Assembly: GCA_043228905.1 (NCBI GenBank)
Contig: JBHGNT010000009.1
Span: 7,130,001-7,194,000, forward strand
Length of the DNA stretch: 64,000 nt
Reading direction: 5' to 3'
Origin: Azolla caroliniana
Taxonomy: Eukaryota > Polypodiophyta
Part shown: one piece after another, positions 1 to 9,902 of the stretch
How the letters are laid out: each line of letters begins with the position of its first letter
How positions within the stretch are numbered: the first letter of the stretch is position 1
The notes under the pieces: generated by a model
Databases searched by the model: none
The model's input: the letters and a program-made list of their open reading frames with translations, nothing else
What the model was told of the DNA's origin: nothing
Position numbers and translations under genes: made by a program

Positions 1-587
1 AACCCCAACCTTACCATTGTACTAACTTATCCTAAGTGTTCTAAAATAGATTTAATATGTATAAGACCTTTTTTTACGCTTACCTTTATTAAAAGATAAG
101 TCATGCATTTTTTAGAATGCGTGAATACTTTATTTATAAGAAAAATGTACACCAATAAAAAATGACTCGTGCACATCTAACAAGCATGAGTACTATATTT
201 AGGAAAACAAAAGCATAGTGTAAAAAGGCAACTCATGCACATTTAGAGTGGAGGAACACTTTAGAAAAAGCATGAAGCTATGCTTAGCCTCTTCCATCCT
301 TATATAAGGAGGAGAGAAAGATGTATGGAGGGTTGTTGCTTATTTTACAAGGGTGGATTAATATAATATAATAGTGGGATTCACGAATTTGCTAACTATT
401 TTTTTTTCTCTTAATCTGAGTACTCACTAATACACTATACTCGTGGGATTCACGAGTTTTTCATATCTTTCTTTCTTACAACATATTTCATATTCTTCAT
501 TGCCTTAGAATTTCCTTTTCTCCTAGTCCAAAACCTCAATGGTTCCCGCTCGACTCACGCAACGATTCGGAGCCGAAAGGCACGACA
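1..587 (+). mobile_element. Diverged LTR (C-like family), left end outside or lost
   Basis: AT-rich sequence ending in CCGAAAGGCACGACA at 587. Its last ~150 bp and several inner blocks (the cacgag/ctcgtg inverted motif near 440-460, a TATATAAGG box near 301) match the reverse complement of the two 743-bp LTRs at 27526 and 30284, with much more divergence. The TATA-like box shows the LTR reads on the plus strand. It is followed by acgt (588-591), the 4-bp duplication seen with related elements. No primer site follows, so it is a 3' or solo LTR. Confidence 0.6.
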
Positions 588-591
588 ACGT

Positions 592-1055
592 TGTCGTGAA
601 GATTTTCGATAATGGTGTGAAAATCACATAAGACGTACGAAATTAAGTGTCAATCATATAAAATAATAATAGTTAATATACTAATTCTAAGTAAGTTTAA
701 TATCTTAGTACAAAAGACGAAGTTCTTGAAGAGATGCACTTTACTACATAAGAAACGGACATCTAAGTGTCAACTTATGTGGGGAAGAAGCTGCGAAAGA
801 AAAAGAAAAAATTGTGAGATATCCCACATAGATAGAACGAATAAGGCTCTCACCATATATAAGGTAGAGCAAAAGTTATTATCTTTGTGTCTATGTGTGG
901 AGCATAGAGAGTTCAAGGTAACTTGAACTAAGAGTGGAGGTGGCCTAGCCACTCGTTAAGGTTTTTGGCCAACGAAAACTGAACTGGACGGTAACCGGCG
1001 ATCGGTGATCTGGCGAGGTGGTATTCGGCATCCGACGGGGACCGCGGAGGACGGC
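592..1055 (+). mobile_element. Truncated B-type LTR
   Basis: Starts TGTCGTGAAG directly after acgt (588-591). It stays clearly homologous to the full B LTRs at 18561 and 20583 through the TATATAAGG-containing block near 860 and the GTTCAAGGTAACTTGAAC palindrome near 911-928. It breaks off inside the CCGGCG-rich zone, where gypsy gag sequence begins. The tail with the tRNA-like module is missing, so it is a 3'-truncated copy joined to element G2. Confidence 0.65.
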
Positions 1056-2163
1056 TGAAACCGAGTAGTGGATGGCTTTCACATGCCGTGCCACGGCTTC
1101 TTCTATTATCCTCTTCATGCCACCTCGTCCGAAATTCGCGTTAAGCAATCTTTGTGTGTCGGTCACATGTATCCAGCCATTCGAAAGATAGACTACAATA
1201 CTTCTGAGCGCTTCATCGAGGTCAGTGCAATCTCTCCGTGAATGTCTAGTGGCGTCGCACCATATGCACCTCTGATTGGCCGGCAGTCGTCGGTCGCGCG
1301 ACTAACCCTCGTCGCTTCGCCGGGCCTGGGCAATCTGGAGGTCGCGCACCATCCTTGTCAGTTCTTCTAGTCCTGCGCCGCTTGCAGGCCCCCCGACTAT
1401 GTTCGCTAGGGTTGAGCCTGGCTCGAGCCACCTCCTCGTTTCTTCCATTCGTGTCGGTGTCGGCTCAGCTCTGGTTTCGACAGCTGGTCCGGCCGGCGAG
1501 GACCCCCTTTCTTTCCAATATCAGTGTTTTTCAATCGTATTGCATACTTCTTTGACGGTCGCCTAGTCAGTCGTGAGACCTCGGTTGGTTTCCAGAAGAA
1601 GGTCCACGCTTTCCCGGACACGTGAGTCAAACGACATAACGAAAAATAGGACTTTGCTCATTTCGAGCATGGTTTGGTCCAATCTAGAGAGCCGCATGAA
1701 CCGTGACTCAAACTCCTGGAGCAGTGCCAAAGCGTTCTGACCCTTGTCGGGGTTGTTGACCCAATCCATAAAGTCCTTTCTCGATAGCCAGAGTGAGTCT
1801 TCATAGTCGTATCTTTCGAGAACTTCCTCCGCGAACTCCGCCCAATCACAGTAGCCCGCTTGTATTTCGGTCATCTCCCTATGGATGTGTGGTGTCATGA
1901 CCCGAGGAAACCCTGTCAGCAGTCTATCCTCGGGTATATTCCTCATCTTCATTTTGGATTTGTAGGCCTCTAAGTAACTTGTGGGGTCTTTCCCACTGAA
2001 CCGACCTATCTTGTCGACCATTGCTTCTATGGCCCTGTCGAGGGCACTCGCGCCCTCGCGAGCGCTAACCAGGCGGTCTACCGCCACCACCATTGCTTCT
2101 GCAAGTTCTCTTCCTCTCATTTTCAGATTCCTTTGACGCCCCTCTTCACGTTGGGTTCACCAA
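1056..2163 (-). pseudogene. Partial Ty3/gypsy gag (element G2)
   Basis: The best part is the 185-codon ORF at 2120..1563. It aligns residue by residue with the gag of gypsy element G (22775 downward): shared RFSGKD, SYL, GFPRV, DFM.WV, EF..RF.RLS..DQT. This is the retrotransposon gag capsid-like domain that packages element RNA in cytoplasmic particles. Weaker homology continues to about 1056 in other frames. The zinc-knuckle and all pol domains are missing, so the copy is dead. The start at 2120 lies 42 bp inside the primer site, as in G. Confidence 0.75.
2145..2162 (-). promoter_or_regulatory. Primer binding site of G2 (tRNA-Trp type)
   Basis: Read on the minus strand it is TGGTGAACCCAACGTGAA, four bases inside the LTR end at 2167. 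It matches the remembered 3' end of plant tRNA-Trp except at one position. The same sequence is used by element G. Confidence 0.65.
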
Positions 2164-2166
2164 AGA

Positions 2167-2925
2167 TGTCGAGGAAATCCTTGTGGATGCGTAGAAGTTG
2201 GCCAGGACCACGGGGGTCTTGAACCAAGGATTCAAGAATTGAGGAGGAAGAGTCTGCGATTTACGTGAGCCCTGAGACCGTGGTTTAAATTGAAAAGATT
2301 TTGCGAAACAAGAAAGATAGTGTAAGAGGATCGTGCGTAGACACAGGTGCAGACAGATATGCTAAGAATAACTTGCGTTAGGTGGATAAGATTCTATTAA
2401 TCAATATATGCGCGTAGCGCCATGGGTGATTACAACCGGATCAGTGCCGGTGTTCGAGCGTAGGCTCTTCAGTAGTCAGATCCGAAGTTGAGTGGGCACA
2501 CAGAAGGTCGATCCCCTAGTCGGGAGCACTCAAGTGTCTGACGCGAGCAGGGGAAGCGCCTTCCGGTGACATGTCGTAGGACTCCTCGTCTTCTTCCGTC
2601 TCTATTTTCCTTTTTCCTCTCTAAAATTGCCCCCTTCTCAAACAGTCAAAGGTCGCCCCTTTTATAGCACAAGGAGCGACCGTTACAAAGCATTCATGAC
2701 CTGTTGCTTTTCCTTCCTAGATTCTATCCCCCTGATTCGCTCTCCTCGTAACTCTCCCTACTTACTTGATGTCTGAATCCCTATTAATGCCTTAACTACC
2801 TAGTACACCTTCTACCTATGCCTAGGACTTACACTATTTGATTCACTAGGGGTGTGCACGAGTGCACACCAGTGTTGCCGTGCGTTTCACATTGTTTCCA
2901 CCTATGGCCCGGAATTTTCACGGCA
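2167..2925 (-). mobile_element. 5' LTR of gypsy element G2
   Basis: A 759-bp LTR with TG (2167) and CA (2925) ends. It has patchy similarity to the LTRs of G: the GGACCAC.GGGGTCTTG block near 2210, the pol-II-like ctttttatagcaca segment near 2660, and a final TTTTCACGGCA. It is followed by acgc at 2926-2929, which fits the 4-bp duplications of related insertions. It has inserted close to the 3' end of copia element A. Confidence 0.6.
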
Positions 2926-3037
2926 ACGCGTCCGGCTTGTCGGTTGAAAGTACCTTGGTCAACATATCTGATCCGTTCTCCTTCGTGTGGATCTTTGTTA
3001 GCACAAAGTCTTGATCTTCTACCTTCCCTTGGAGCCA

Positions 3038-3341
3038 GTGCAATGAAGGAATGGTAGAGGATGAATGTCACTTGCTCTTCACATGCTCGACATGTAGTGC
3101 AATTCGTTCAAGATATGTTGACATACTAAGAGGGAGTGATAACTTAAGATCCATAATTAAGACACCACCTATAAGGTTGAGCTCATATGTGTATGATTTA
3201 TTAACACATAGAGACTTTGTGCTTCAACATATGAATACCCCTTCTTAGGAAGGAGACATATATCAAGAACACATGTATACTCTGGTCTGATAGGTCAAAA
3301 TTGGCCTCTTTATGGACGATAAAAATTCTAATTCTAATTCT
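3038..3341 (+). mobile_element. 3' end fragment of a LINE inside element A
   Basis: Element F lacks this segment at the same place. It begins CNEGMVEDECHLLF and continues to a stop at 3248, about 68 residues. The VEDE.H.L..C....R pattern is that of the cysteine/histidine tail found after the reverse transcriptase of some non-LTR retrotransposons. It is followed by an untranslated tail ending in (ATTCTA)n at 3322-3341, typical of the simple-repeat 3' end of a 5'-truncated LINE. I infer a LINE. The clade is uncertain. Confidence 0.55.
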
Positions 3342-5189
3342 AATATCTCCTCTGGATGTGCTTGGTTCGGGAATGGTAGGCCGCATTCCTCACAAGGTGG
3401 ATGACACTTTGACTGTCGCATTAGAGTCAGTATTCCTCCGATCGGATCCCTAGATCTCCGATGAAGTCCTTCATCCAGATTATTTCCTTGCCGGCTTCCA
3501 CAGTTGCCATGTACCATTTCCGTTGTTGCTAGTGCCACGAATTTCTGGAGCCTCAACTGCCACGATACGGCTACCCTTGCATAAATCATGACATATCCGG
3601 ATGTAGACGGGCTCGTATCCGCATCGGCCGACATATCTGAATCCGTGAATCCGTCGAGTTGGGGTTTACCAGATCCAAACCCGAGGCACATACTCGACGT
3701 GCCTTTGAAATACTGAAGTATCCACTTGATCGCGTTCCAGTGCTCTTTTCCGGGATTGCTCATGAACCAACTCACCACTCTGACTGCATATCCGATATCC
3801 GGCCGGGTATACACCATTGCATACATCAAGCTCCCAACAACGGAGGCATATGGTATCTTCATCGTATCCGTCTTCTCTGCCTTTGTCTTCAGCCTTTGCT
3901 TTCCGGATAGCTTGCAGTTTGTCGGGAGTGTCGATCCGACAGGTTTTGCATCCGACATGTTGAACCGTTGAAGCACCTTTGTCACGTACTTTCTTGTGAC
4001 AACCACAATAGCTTCTTCTTCCGGTCCTGGATGATGTGCATCCCTAAGATTTGTCTTGCCGGACCCAAATCTTTCATGGACAAGATCCGGTTCAAGGCCT
4101 TCTTCAGCATACCGATTTTGGTTCGGTCCGGTCCGATGATCAACATGTCATCTACATAAAGCAGGAGTATCAGGAAGTCGCCACCGTCAAATTTCTTCAC
4201 AAACACACAGTGGTCCGCTTGCGTCTTGTGGTTCCCTTGGTTGGTCATCAAGTTGAACTTCCGGTACCACTGCCAAGGGCTTGCTTCAAATCCTTCCGGT
4301 TGATGCATGTAGATCTCTTCTTCGAGGTTTCCATGTAGGAATGACGTCTTGACGTCCAGTTGCTCTACCTCGAGGTCCATGCTTACCGTTATCCTCAATA
4401 TCATCTGGATGGATGTTATCTTTACTTTCGGGCAAAGATCTCATCGAAATCCACACCTTTCTTCTGCTGGAAACCCTTCACCACGATCCGGGCCTTGTAC
4501 CTCGGTGGATTTCCGGTGTCTCCCGGTTTCAGCTCGTACACCCACTTATTTCGGAGATCTCTCTTTCCTTTTCGCAACTTTGTCAATTCATATGTGTGGT
4601 TCTCATGCAAGGAATCCATCTCGTCCTACATGGCACTTAACCACTTGCGGTTGTGGGTATCTTTCTTTGCTTCTTCGAAGCTTTCTGGCTCCCCCTCATC
4701 GGTCAACAATACGTTCCCTGCATCCGGAAATCTCCAGGGGGATCTTCTCTCTCTGAGAGGGTATCTTCATCTGGTTCTAAGTACCGGTTCCTCTGTTTGT
4801 TCCTCATCCTCATCCGATTTGGGATCTTGTCTGGTTCCGGTGTCTTCTTCTTCATCTTCTTCTTCTTCAGTCGGTTCAGTTTCTTGTCTCAATCCGGTCG
4901 GTTCGTCGAGTGTCATCCGGTTCCCGACTAACATCTGGTTTTCAACCGGGTAAGTCCATGTGTCCTCTTCAGAGTTCATCACCTTCTTCTCTGACTCCCA
5001 GTCGAGAATGGTCCTGTCTTCCATGAAGACTATGTCCCGACTCCGGAACACCTTCTTGTCGACCAAATCCCACACCTGGTAACCAAACTCATCATCAATG
5101 TATCCAAGGAATATGCATGGCTTGGACTTCGGATCCAGCTTTGCTCTCTTGTCCTTTGCAACATCCACATAGGCGAGACACTCGAACAC
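3342..5189 (-). pseudogene. Element A pol remnant: integrase tail, RT, RNase H
   Basis: Pieces in order: integrase C-terminal part (5189..4767, FECLAYV...RSRDIVFMED, then an acidic linker), the RT N-terminal part (4619..4422, MDSLHENHTYEL...RNKWVYELKPGDTGNPPRYKAR), the RT core (4404..3982, with the catalytic YVDDMLIIG intact), and connection/RNase H (4006..3342, SDMSADADTSPSTSGYV). An in-frame TAG replaces the expected CAG at about 4627, and there are several frameshifts. Element F carries the same TAG at the matching codon. Confidence 0.8.
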
Positions 5190-5465
5190 CTTCAGATGCC
5201 AGTAACACGCGTCGTTACCGGTCCATACTCTCTATGGTGTGTTTCTGTCCAAGGGTGCTGAGGGTGATCTATTTATCACATACGTCGCCGTCATTAGGGC
5301 CTCAGCCCAAAACTTCTTGGGTAACTTTGCATGTGCCAGGATGCTCCAGCCTCTCTCCATCATGTTCTAGTTCATCAGTTTGGCCAGCCCATTTAGTTCT
5401 GGTGTCTTCAGCACATTTAATTCGAGTCGGATTCTATTAGATCGACAATACTTCTAAAATTGTCC

Positions 5466-5846
5466 CTAGTACTCTCCTCTGTTATATGCTTGCACCGCCT
5501 CCAACTTCCAACCGGTTTCCCTGTCCACTAACTTCCGAAATAACGAAACCCGATTTACAACGTTTTTACTCGCCAACATAGTGCCGATTTTCTCCGAGAG
5601 CACATGAGCTTTACTTTCTTCATTGAAGTTGTTATATAGGCTCATGTTGATGAAGCACCGGATGTACGCCGTTGTCTTCATGTGCATCACCTCCCATGTG
5701 GTGGCATCGATCTTGTCCGTTTTCTTGTCCCTGAACTGTACCGGCAACCAGAGATCTTTTACCACGGGCATGTCCCTCATCTTCGACTTCCACATTGCGT
5801 AGTTGGAGCCGGTGAGCTTGAACATGTTGCCAAATGATTCTTCCAT
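5466..5846 (-). pseudogene. Element A gag N-terminus fused in frame to integrase core
   Basis: 126 codons. Residues 1 to ~107 are a copia gag start (MFKLTGSNY..WKSKMRDM, as in D). The last ~18 residues (ETGWKLEAVQAYNRGEY) match the integrase segment with the second catalytic Asp region (ETGRKLKAV.ADNGGEY in D). In D these two points lie about 1.3 kb apart, so a deletion joined them without shifting frame. The catalytic Asp is changed. It is probably a dead deletion product. Confidence 0.75.
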
Positions 5847-5925
5847 TCCCTTGTATGATCTGATACCAGTTTGTGCGGAAACTGTGGAATATGTCGTCGT
5901 TTATGCAGAAGTGTTTGTTTGGATC

Positions 5926-6552
5926 TGTTAGGAAACAAGTCCCTCCGGATGGGAAATGAGAAGAACAGTGTTGGTGAGAACCGGATGTGGAGTACCCAGC
6001 AACGGAAGACCCGGTGAGAACCGGATGTGGAGTACCCGGCAACGGAAGACCCGTTGAGAACCGGATGTTGCAGGCCCGGTGAGAACCTCTCATCGGATGG
6101 AAGGGACATGTATGTAAATATGTTCCAGAGAGCCCAATGGGGCTATATTTGTAAATGGCCTGAAAGTCACATTAGTATAAATATGACCTAGGGCAAACTT
6201 AATAGTGATGATGATAGAGTTATTGGTGTAACCTCTGTACAGTGCGTAAGAGAGAGAGAGAGAGAGAGCGATATACAGAGATTGTGTCTCTGTTGTAACC
6301 GCCGCTAGGCAAAGATTGTGAGCAAGAGGTCGTTGCCTCTGTGCTCCCTGTTGTATTACTTTACAGAGTGATAGTTTGGAGTCTGTGGACTCCCGTGGTT
6401 TTTCCCTCTTAGGATTTTCCACGTTAATATCCTGTGTATTCTCTTTCTGTTTTGTCGACTTACCTCCATTCCCATTTCGTCTGTGTTTTGATTGTCATCA
6501 AGTGATCTACGCTTTGGTTGTGGCCGGAGATTAATCCGCGTATTCCACGTCA
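5926..6552 (+). mobile_element. 5' LTR of copia element D
   Basis: 627 bp, TGTTAGG...GTCA. It contains three near copies of a ~40-bp GGTGAGAACCGGATG..GTACCC.GCAACGGAAGACCC unit (5970-6090), a (GA)n run at 6249-6267 and a CCCGTGGTTTTTCCC block shared with all LTRs of this family. A TGGTATCAGAGCG primer site follows. It has inserted in the LTR of element A. Confidence 0.8.
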
Positions 6553-6555
6553 AAT

Positions 6556-6568
6556 TGGTATCAGAGCG
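6556..6568 (+). promoter_or_regulatory. Primer binding site of D (initiator tRNA-Met)
   Basis: TGGTATCAGAGCG, three bases after the LTR. This is the standard copia primer site, complementary to the 3' end of initiator tRNA-Met. Confidence 0.85.
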
Positions 6569-6583
6569 AAACAACACAGAAAA

Positions 6584-7681
6584 ATGGACGATTCGTTGGG
6601 AGGCATGTTCAAGCTCACCGGCTCCAATTACTCAGTGTGGAAGTCGAAGATGAGGGACATGCTCGTGGTTAAAGATCTTTGGTTTTCGGTTCAGTTCGGG
6701 TACAAGAGACCAGACAAAATCGATGCCACGATATGGGAGGTGATGCACATGAAGACAACTGCATACATACAGTGCTTCATCGACATGAGTCTATACAACA
6801 ACTTCAATGAAGAGAGTAAGGCTCATGAGCTCTGGGAGAAGATTGGCATTATGTTTCAGAACAAAAACGTTGTTAATCAGGTTTCGGTATTTTGGAAGCT
6901 AGTAAGACTCCGGTACCAAGATGGCTCCAGCATGGTGGAGCACATGAATGCCTTCCAGGGCCTGATCCACCAGGAAACATCATTGGAAGTACCTCTCGCC
7001 GATGAGGTACTAGCACTGCTCCTGCTTGGTTCCCTCCCAGATAGGTGGGAGACGTTGGTTGTCACTTTGGGCAACGCCGGGCCGGAAGGCAAACGGTTAT
7101 CCCTAGCAAGAGTGAAGTCGAGCTTGCTAGATGAGGAGACGCGTCGGAAAGACAAGGATACGAACTCCGACTCCAAAGCGCTTATTACCGAATCGGAACG
7201 CGGAAGACAAAGGAACCGTAGTCCCCAGAACCGGGAAAAGTCGGGGACACAGTCAAAGTCAAGGGGGAGGCCTACCTGCTTCTATTGCGGCAAGTTGGGA
7301 CACTTCCAGAAGAATTGTCGGCACTTCCGAAAAGACAAGGAATCCGATGGTACCGATTCGAAACGGACACCGGACCGGAACGGTAAAGACCGGAGGGAAA
7401 CGGACCGGAAGGGAACAACGGAAATCGCGGCAAGTGAAGAAGAGTTGATGCTCATCACCGAGGAGAGTGAGTTGAACCTTGCCGGCGACGAGACAACGTG
7501 GGTTGTTGATTCCGGAGCGTCATTCCACCTTACCCCGAACCGTAAATACTTCTCATCCTACACAGTCGGTGATCACGGTTGTGTCCAGATGGGGAATGAA
7601 GGTATATGCCGAATTGTCAGCATAGGAGACGTGTGGTTGACAACACCAACCGGATGCAAGTTGTTGATGAAGGATGTCTGA
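6584..7681 (+). CDS. Element D gag and protease region
   Basis: The first 365 codons of a copia gag-pol polyprotein, starting at the ATG 15 bases after the primer site (MDDSLGGMFKL). The gag capsid-like domain spans residues ~8-200. The zinc knuckle CFYCGKLGHFQKNC lies at ~233-246. An arginine/lysine-rich linker leads to the aspartic protease motif WVVDSGASFHLTP (~311-323). The first stop, TGA at 7679, lies where element H has CGA, so it is a C-to-T change and not a natural end. Otherwise co-linear with H. Confidence 0.85.
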   Translation: MDDSLGGMFKLTGSNYSVWKSKMRDMLVVKDLWFSVQFGYKRPDKIDATIWEVMHMKTTAYIQCFIDMSLYNNFNEESKAHELWEKIGIMFQNKNVVNQVSVFWKLVRLRYQDGSSMVEHMNAFQGLIHQETSLEVPLADEVLALLLLGSLPDRWETLVVTLGNAGPEGKRLSLARVKSSLLDEETRRKDKDTNSDSKALITESERGRQRNRSPQNREKSGTQSKSRGRPTCFYCGKLGHFQKNCRHFRKDKESDGTDSKRTPDRNGKDRRETDRKGTTEIAASEEELMLITEESELNLAGDETTWVVDSGASFHLTPNRKYFSSYTVGDHGCVQMGNEGICRIVSIGDVWLTTPTGCKLLMKDV

Positions 7682-9640
7682 CACGTTCCGGAGGTTCGAC
7701 TAAACCTGATATCAGTCAGTCGGTTAGATGATGAAGGCTACATGGGTAGCATCCAGAACGGAGTCATGAAATTCAGCAAAGGGAGCCTGATAGTGGCTCA
7801 GGCCTGTAAGGTCAACATGTTGTACCTGATGCATGCTCGGTTATGCCCGGAAGAAGTGAACGTGGCTTCCGACACTGCCGGTGAGATGTGGCACAAGAGA
7901 CTGTGTCACATGAGCGTGGATGAAGTGGCTTGCCGATGAATACCTCATTCCGGTGAAGAACGTGCATCTTGAGAGGTGCACTGACTGCCTAGCCGGTAAG
8001 TAAAACCGGACAGGTCTCCTTCCGATCAAGGCCACCGATGAGACGTAATGCACCATTGGAGTTGGTGCATACAGATGTGTGTCAAGTGGACACGACGTCC
8101 CATGCTGGAGCGTTGTACTTCGTGACGTTCATAGATGACCACAACAGGAGCTTGTGGGTTACACCATTGAAGACGAAGGATCAAGTGTTATTCGTCTTCA
8201 AGGAGCTCCACGCAAGAGTGGAAACAGAAACCGGACGGAAGCTGAAGGCGGTTCCAGCAGATAACGGAGGAGAATACTAGGGGCAGTTCGAGGAGTACTA
8301 CCGCTCGAAGGGAATCCGGCTCGAATTTACCGTGCCGAAGACGCCGGAACTAAACGGGCTAGCCGAGAGGATGAACCGGACCATAATGGAGAGGGTCCAG
8401 AGTATGCTAGCACATGCTAAACTACCCAAGACATTTTGGGCTGAGGCACTGTCGACATTGACGTATGTGATAAACAGATCACCCTCAGTGCCCTTGGATG
8501 GAGACACGCCGCAAAAGGTGTGGACTGGTAAGGAAGTGTCCTACCGGCATTTGAAGGTGTTCAGGTGTCTCACGTACATGCATGTTGCTAAGGACCGGAG
8601 AGGAAAGTTGGATCCAAAGACCCGGCCATGCATATTCCTCGGATACGACGATGATGAGTTCGGCTACCGAGTGTGGGATCAGATCGACAAGAAGGTTTTC
8701 CGGAGCCGAGATATTATCTTCATGGAGGACAAGACTCTTGCCGACTGGGAGTCGGAGAAGAAGATAATGAACTTCGATGAGATTCGGACCCACCTAACTA
8801 AGAGCCGGTTGACACTTGAGGAACTACGGTGTGGATACCGAACCGGCAAAAGAAGAAGTAGAGGAAGCTAAAACCGGAACCGGTTGCCGAAAGCCAAAGA
8901 CGGAGATATCCTCTCAGAGAGAGAAGGGCCCCCCAAAGATTTCCAGATGCAGAGCATGTGCTGTTGACCGATGAGGGGGAGCCGGAAAGCTTCGAAGAAG
9001 CGAAGGATGACACCAATAGCCACAAGTGGTTGAGTACCATGCAAGACGAGATGGATTCCTTGCATGAGAACCACATGTATAAATTGATGGAGTTGCTGAA
9101 AAGAAAGAGGGCACTTCGAAACAAGTGGGTGTACAAGTTGAAACCGGGAGACGCCGGCAACCCTCCAACATACAAAGCCAGGATCGTGGTGAAGGGGTTC
9201 TAGCAGAAGAAAGGTGTGGACTTCGACGAGATATTTGCCCCGGTAGTAAAGATGACTTCCATCCGGACGGTGCTGAGTATAGCGGCAAGCATGGACCTCG
9301 AGGTAGAGCAGCTGGACGTGAAGACAACATTGCTTCATGGTGACCTCGAAGAGGAGATCTACATGCAACAACCGGAAGGATTCGTGGAGAAAGGGAAGGA
9401 GCACCTGGTTTGCTAGTTGAAGAAGAGCCTGTACGGACTGAAGCAGGCTCCCCGACAATGGTACCGGAAGTCCGACTCCTTCATGACTGACCAAGGGTAT
9501 CACAAAACGCAAACCGATCAATGCGTGTTTGTGAAGAAGTTCGAAGGAGGCGACTTCCTGATACTCCTTCTGTACGTGGACGACATGTTGATCGTCGGAC
9601 GAGACCAAGCCAAAATACGGATGCTGAAGAAGGCTCTTTA
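7682..9640 (+). pseudogene. Element D integrase and RT remnant, 3' truncated
   Basis: Continues with the integrase zinc domain (HKRLCHMS...CTDCLAGK), the catalytic core (LVHTDVCQ, DNGGEY, ELNGLAERMNRT), the integrase tail (ending ~8870), and RT up to YVDDMLIVGRDQAKIRMLKKAL. It then stops at 9640, where element E's partial LTR begins. It is broken by a frameshift near 7937 and by TAG at 8278, 9201 and 9414. At the same codons H has CGA, CAG and CGG. RNase H and the 3' LTR are absent. Confidence 0.85.
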
Positions 9641-9745
9641 CACATCACAATGTTATGTATTCGCTTATATACTAAGCCCTAACTTATTAACAAGTTCACA
9701 CTCGGACAGATACAACTTGGAAGGAGTTGGCCTTTTATGCCAACA
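9641..9745 (-). mobile_element. Partial 3' LTR of E
   Basis: TACACATCACAATG to CCAACA, about 90% like 23530-23634. The inner end is followed by a polypurine tract (minus strand ACGGGGGAG, ~9747-9756). The outer part, including the terminal CA, is missing. Confidence 0.7.
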
Positions 9746-9902
9746 AACTCCCCCGTAAAAGGACTTCTCTTTCTTGCATGTACAAGTGCTTGGGGTTATC
9801 TCCCCCGTAAACCTAGATTACAAATTTAACTAGATCTTATGTTACAAGCCTATCGGCAAGCAGCCGAGTCGGTAGAGGTATAGTATGAGTGTCAGTCAAC
9901 TC

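Larger units (their letters stand above)
2930..5925 (-). mobile_element. Copia element A, internally deleted and 3' truncated
   Basis: Ty1/copia element in the same family as D, F and H. Reading leftward it has a 5' LTR stub (5877-5925, cut by D), a TGGTATCAGA primer site (5874 downward), a gag start, the integrase tail, reverse transcriptase and RNase H. It then stops about 40 bp short of the expected 3' LTR where G2 has inserted. About 1.3 kb from mid-gag to the integrase core has been lost, and a ~300-bp LINE fragment sits near the 3' end. Confidence 0.8.

Noticed and set aside
592-2925. One complete element with B-type and G2 LTRs as its pair
   Set aside because: The two LTRs are not homologous along their length, the flanks differ (acgt versus acgc), and the left one lacks its 3' half.
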